Assembly (NCBI GenBank): GCA_964537685.1
Contig: CAZICM010000017.1
Coordinates: 111,768-175,767, forward strand
Length of the DNA: 64,000 bases
Direction: 5' to 3'
Source of the DNA: CAZICM01 sp964537685
GTDB taxonomy: Bacteria > Myxococcota_A > Polyangia > Polyangiales > Polyangiaceae
Shown here: positions 61,708-64,000 of the stretch, piece by piece
How the letters are laid out: each line of letters opens with the position of its first letter
Position numbering within the stretch: position 1 is the stretch's first letter
The notes under the pieces: model-generated
What the model saw: only the letters and a program-made list of their open reading frames with translations
Told to the model about the DNA's origin: nothing
Database searches by the model: none
Program-made: the position numbers and the translations under genes

Positions 61708-63690
61708 CTATTTTCCTTCCAGCAATACAACCTTCCCATCCGCGATGCAGGCGATGCGCGCACCTCCAGGCGAGGGTACGCAGGGGCCTGCATGTTCAAT
61801 GTCTTGCCCTGTCCATAGTTTGGTGCTGCCTCCGGCGGCCGCGACAAAAAAGCCTCGTCCGCTTGGAACAATCACGGTCGCTCCATCGGGTGAACGCGAG
61901 GCGCCCGCGGGAATGGGGCGTTCTTCGATGGGTGGCGGCAGTGGCCATTTCACCAGCGAGGCGACCGAGGAAGCGCCTTGTTTTTTAACGGCTACGACTT
62001 CGGAGCCCACGGCGAAAATCAAGCCAAGTTCAGGGGAAAAACCATAGGGAACAACGGGAATCGAAGCCGCCGGCGCGCAGCGATCGAAGGCCGGAAAGCC
62101 TTGGGCATTGACAGGTGTGGCGATGGGCAAAAGCACCTCGCTCGCCTTTTCGTCGGGGCTTGTTTCGCCGGGCTGCACTTCTTGAAAGACGCCGATTAAA
62201 GCCGGCGCATCGCAGCGCTGTTCCACGCGCTTCAGCACAATGCTCGCGCTTCCGCTTTCGCTGCTGCCCGCAACCAATTGCGTCGGCCATAACGAAAGCG
62301 TGGCCTGAGATTCAGCGAGCGTGCCCCGATCGACACGCATAAACGCGCCTTCGGAAGCAATAAGCAAATCGCCTCCCGCATCGAAGGAAAGCGGCGCATA
62401 GGAAGGCGGCGCAAATGTCCGGGGAAGCGCTTGAGCGCGGTGCACAAGCGATGCCTTGGTTTTGGGCGCATAACGCGCGATGAGGTTCGCCATGTCGCGT
62501 TTGTGGGCATCGCTGGGCGAAGGCAATCCATCGAAGCGGGCAACCGCGGCAAATGCGCGGATGGGATCGCCGAGCGTAAAGGCGGCTTGAGCTTCGGCGA
62601 TCGCGGTATCTTCGAGAGAACGGGCGGCCCCGCATTCGACAGGGCCCGCGCTGGTCGAGACGGCGGTGTGGGCTCTTTGGGCGCAGAGCAAAGCATGCAG
62701 GCGCCGCGCTTGATGGGCGGCGGAAAAGACGCTCGGGGCACTGTCTTTCTTTTTGGCCGAGACCATCAGCGAGGCCGCGTTTTGACCCATCGAAGCCTCG
62801 GGCTCCGAAGGATCGCGCGAGAAACCCGCGGGCCTATCAAAAAAGGCGATCGATGCGCTGGTATTGGGAACGCTGGGATAAGGCCCGACGGCGCCTCCAA
62901 AAGGCTTATGGGTACCGCTCAGCGTAAAGCGCGCGCGGATATCGTCCCGGCCATCGGCATCGAGATCGGGCGTCTCGACGGCGATGGCGATCTGCTCCCC
63001 GGTGGGCAGCGAAGCCACACGCATTTCCATGGCGAGTTCGGGCTGTTTGGGCTGGGCATCGCCGCCCTGTTTTCCAAAGCGAATAATGGCCACAAATCGC
63101 GAAGCGCTTTGTTTTGAGGCGCAAGGACCATTCACACCAAAATCAAAAGCCAGCGCCCGGGTTCCGATTTGAGCGAGAGATGCCCGGTAATCACAGCCTT
63201 TGGCGCTGATATCGGAGGGCAGCGCAAACACCGTTTTAATCTGCGCGGGCTCGCGGCCTGCCACAAAGACAAGCTCGCCCCGCAAACCATCGGGCGATTT
63301 GGCCCAAGCGATTAAATCCTGAACGGCATCGCCATCGGCATCGATCACCAGCCCCAGGGAAAACTGCCGTCCTGCGGGCGCTTTTACGGTGAGAGCCGGC
63401 TCGCCGAACGTCCACGAACTCCCATCACCATCGGCGGTCTTCGCGGGAATGGGCGCAAACGGCGGCGCTACCGCGGGTGCGTCGGGGCTACCCGAATCGG
63501 ATTCTTGAGATGGCGGGCCTGCATCCGAGCCTGCATCCGACGAGGCCGAGGGTTTATCGGTGATGGTGTAGGGCGTATAGGGCTTACGATCGGGGCAGCC
63601 TTCACATCCCAAAACAAAGATGAGGGGCAGCGGGAGCAATGACGGAGGGGTGCGCAAACGAAAACCTCGATGGCGAATTTGATATCGCAT
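61708..63690 (-). CDS. Large lipoprotein with beta-propeller-like repeats
   Basis: 660-aa predicted lipoprotein: signal peptide with lipobox IFVLGC, followed by a second Cys and an Asp/Ser/Pro/Ala-rich tether (residues ~25-90). Residues ~110-260 contain FG-GAP/VCBS-like calcium loops (VIDADGDAVQDLIAW, TPDLDADGRDDIRARF). The C-terminal half has beta-propeller-like strands (DGATVIVPSGRGFFVAAAGG, GARIACIADGKVVLL). No enzymatic motif. Convergent with efp, 8 bases from its stop. An extracellular or outer-membrane role is likely. Confidence 0.75.
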   Translation of the reverse strand: MRYQIRHRGFRLRTPPSLLPLPLIFVLGCEGCPDRKPYTPYTITDKPSASSDAGSDAGPPSQESDSGSPDAPAVAPPFAPIPAKTADGDGSSWTFGEPALTVKAPAGRQFSLGLVIDADGDAVQDLIAWAKSPDGLRGELVFVAGREPAQIKTVFALPSDISAKGCDYRASLAQIGTRALAFDFGVNGPCASKQSASRFVAIIRFGKQGGDAQPKQPELAMEMRVASLPTGEQIAIAVETPDLDADGRDDIRARFTLSGTHKPFGGAVGPYPSVPNTSASIAFFDRPAGFSRDPSEPEASMGQNAASLMVSAKKKDSAPSVFSAAHQARRLHALLCAQRAHTAVSTSAGPVECGAARSLEDTAIAEAQAAFTLGDPIRAFAAVARFDGLPSPSDAHKRDMANLIARYAPKTKASLVHRAQALPRTFAPPSYAPLSFDAGGDLLIASEGAFMRVDRGTLAESQATLSLWPTQLVAGSSESGSASIVLKRVEQRCDAPALIGVFQEVQPGETSPDEKASEVLLPIATPVNAQGFPAFDRCAPAASIPVVPYGFSPELGLIFAVGSEVVAVKKQGASSVASLVKWPLPPPIEERPIPAGASRSPDGATVIVPSGRGFFVAAAGGSTKLWTGQDIEHAGPCVPSPGGARIACIADGKVVLLEGK

Positions 63691-63774
63691 CTTGCCGAGG
63701 GATAGGACGTTGTTTATCCGAGCCGGGAGTTTGTGGTCTTGATGTGGGTTTTGGGCGCTGCGTAGTCTGGATGG

Positions 63775-64000
63775 ATGGAATGCCCATTCAGGTTTTTTGT
63801 TTTTGGTTTGTGCTGGATAGTGGGGCTTCGGGGCGCATGGGCTGATATTGGGCCAGTGGTCGATCCCAATATTCCTGGGCCAATTCTGCCAACAGATACG
63901 GTGATATCGAGTTCGGGGATTGGGTATTTAGGGGGTTCGGGGACGGTTTCGGCGAGCGGTGAGTATATTTGGCAATTGCCGCTGTGGACGCCGGATGGGC
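63775..64000 (+). CDS. N-terminus of a secreted RHS/SpvB-like protein, cut off by the window edge
   Basis: ATG 63775 opens a frame that stays open to base 64000 (75 codons). It begins with a signal peptide (MECPFRFFVFGLCWIVGLRGAWA, read in parts, cleavage after AWA). A short Pro-rich segment follows (VVDPNIPGPILPTDT) and then GGSGTVSASGEYIWQLPLWTPDG. That last part resembles the start of RHS/SpvB/insecticidal-toxin-complex proteins, where a similar strand precedes a PPG(R) turn. Only the beginning is visible, so the call is tentative. Overlapping frames in this stretch look like shadows. If correct, it is a large secreted polymorphic toxin or wall-associated protein. Confidence 0.5.
   Translation, partial: MECPFRFFVFGLCWIVGLRGAWADIGPVVDPNIPGPILPTDTVISSSGIGYLGGSGTVSASGEYIWQLPLWTPDG

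Noticed and set aside
1..64000. tRNA, rRNA, transposase, integrase or phage genes
   Set aside because: Looked for conserved T-loop and 3'-end signatures, DDE or tyrosine recombinase motifs and structural phage proteins; none found by eye. A covariance or profile search would be needed to exclude small RNAs.

Overview
The window looks like a chromosomal segment of a member of the Myxococcota (order Polyangiales or a relative). This is inferred from content: Hanks-type Ser/Thr kinases, one with a C-terminal module like the Myxococcus paralogous family DUF2378; an FHA-containing sigma-54 activator; a caspase-like protease; a giant Cys-rich lipoprotein with DUF4215-type repeats; many Gly/Ser-rich lipoproteins; a chemosensory operon with a HEAT-repeat protein; and a branched-chain 2-oxoacid dehydrogenase operon. 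G+C is moderately high by eye. I found no rRNA, tRNA, CRISPR array, insertion sequence or phage gene.

Layout. 1-9.4 kb: a truncated lnt, a proline-rich outer-membrane protein, an rlmI-like methyltransferase coupled to a HAD phosphatase, a Ser/Thr kinase, a double zinc-ribbon protein and a KOW-domain protein. 9.4-13.1 kb: a heterodimeric ABC exporter pair with one degenerate ATP site. 13.1-23.9 kb: lipoproteins, a GNAT-like protein, an operon of outer-membrane barrel, biotin carrier protein and D-cysteine desulfhydrase-like enzyme, an amphi-Trp protein, a stand-alone histidine ammonia-lyase, and hemB. 23.9-32.6 kb: a signalling island with a caspase-like protein, a divergent HND kinase, a small uncharacterised gene, an FHA/pseudo-GGDEF/AAA+/Fis sigma-54 activator and a TPR membrane protein. 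32.6-47.5 kb is all on the minus strand: lipA-terB-like-bkdA1-bkdA2-bkdB, a 1311-aa Cys-rich lipoprotein with perfect 147-bp tandem repeats, and a five-gene run ending in mtnA. 47.5-49.6 kb: about 2 kb without a convincing gene but with hairpins, an AT-rich direct repeat and DnaA-box-like sites. 49.6-61 kb: an rlmN-like gene, a VWA lipoprotein, and a seven-gene chemosensory operon (receiver, CheA, CheW, CheW, HEAT, CheR, CheB) without an MCP. 61-64 kb: efp, a large lipoprotein, and the first 75 codons of an RHS/SpvB-like secreted protein that runs off the window.

How the genes fit together. The lipA/bkd block is metabolically coherent: LipA makes the lipoyl group carried by the E2 subunit. 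The chemosensory genes are translationally coupled by start/stop overlaps and form one pathway. The most unusual region is the 24-32.6 kb island. A site with sigma-54 promoter geometry (GG-N10-GC) lies just upstream of the caspase gene on its strand, and weaker ones flank the sigma-54 activator gene. This suggests a circuit in which phosphorylation is read by the FHA domain and drives sigma-54-dependent expression of the caspase. That circuit is inference and untested.
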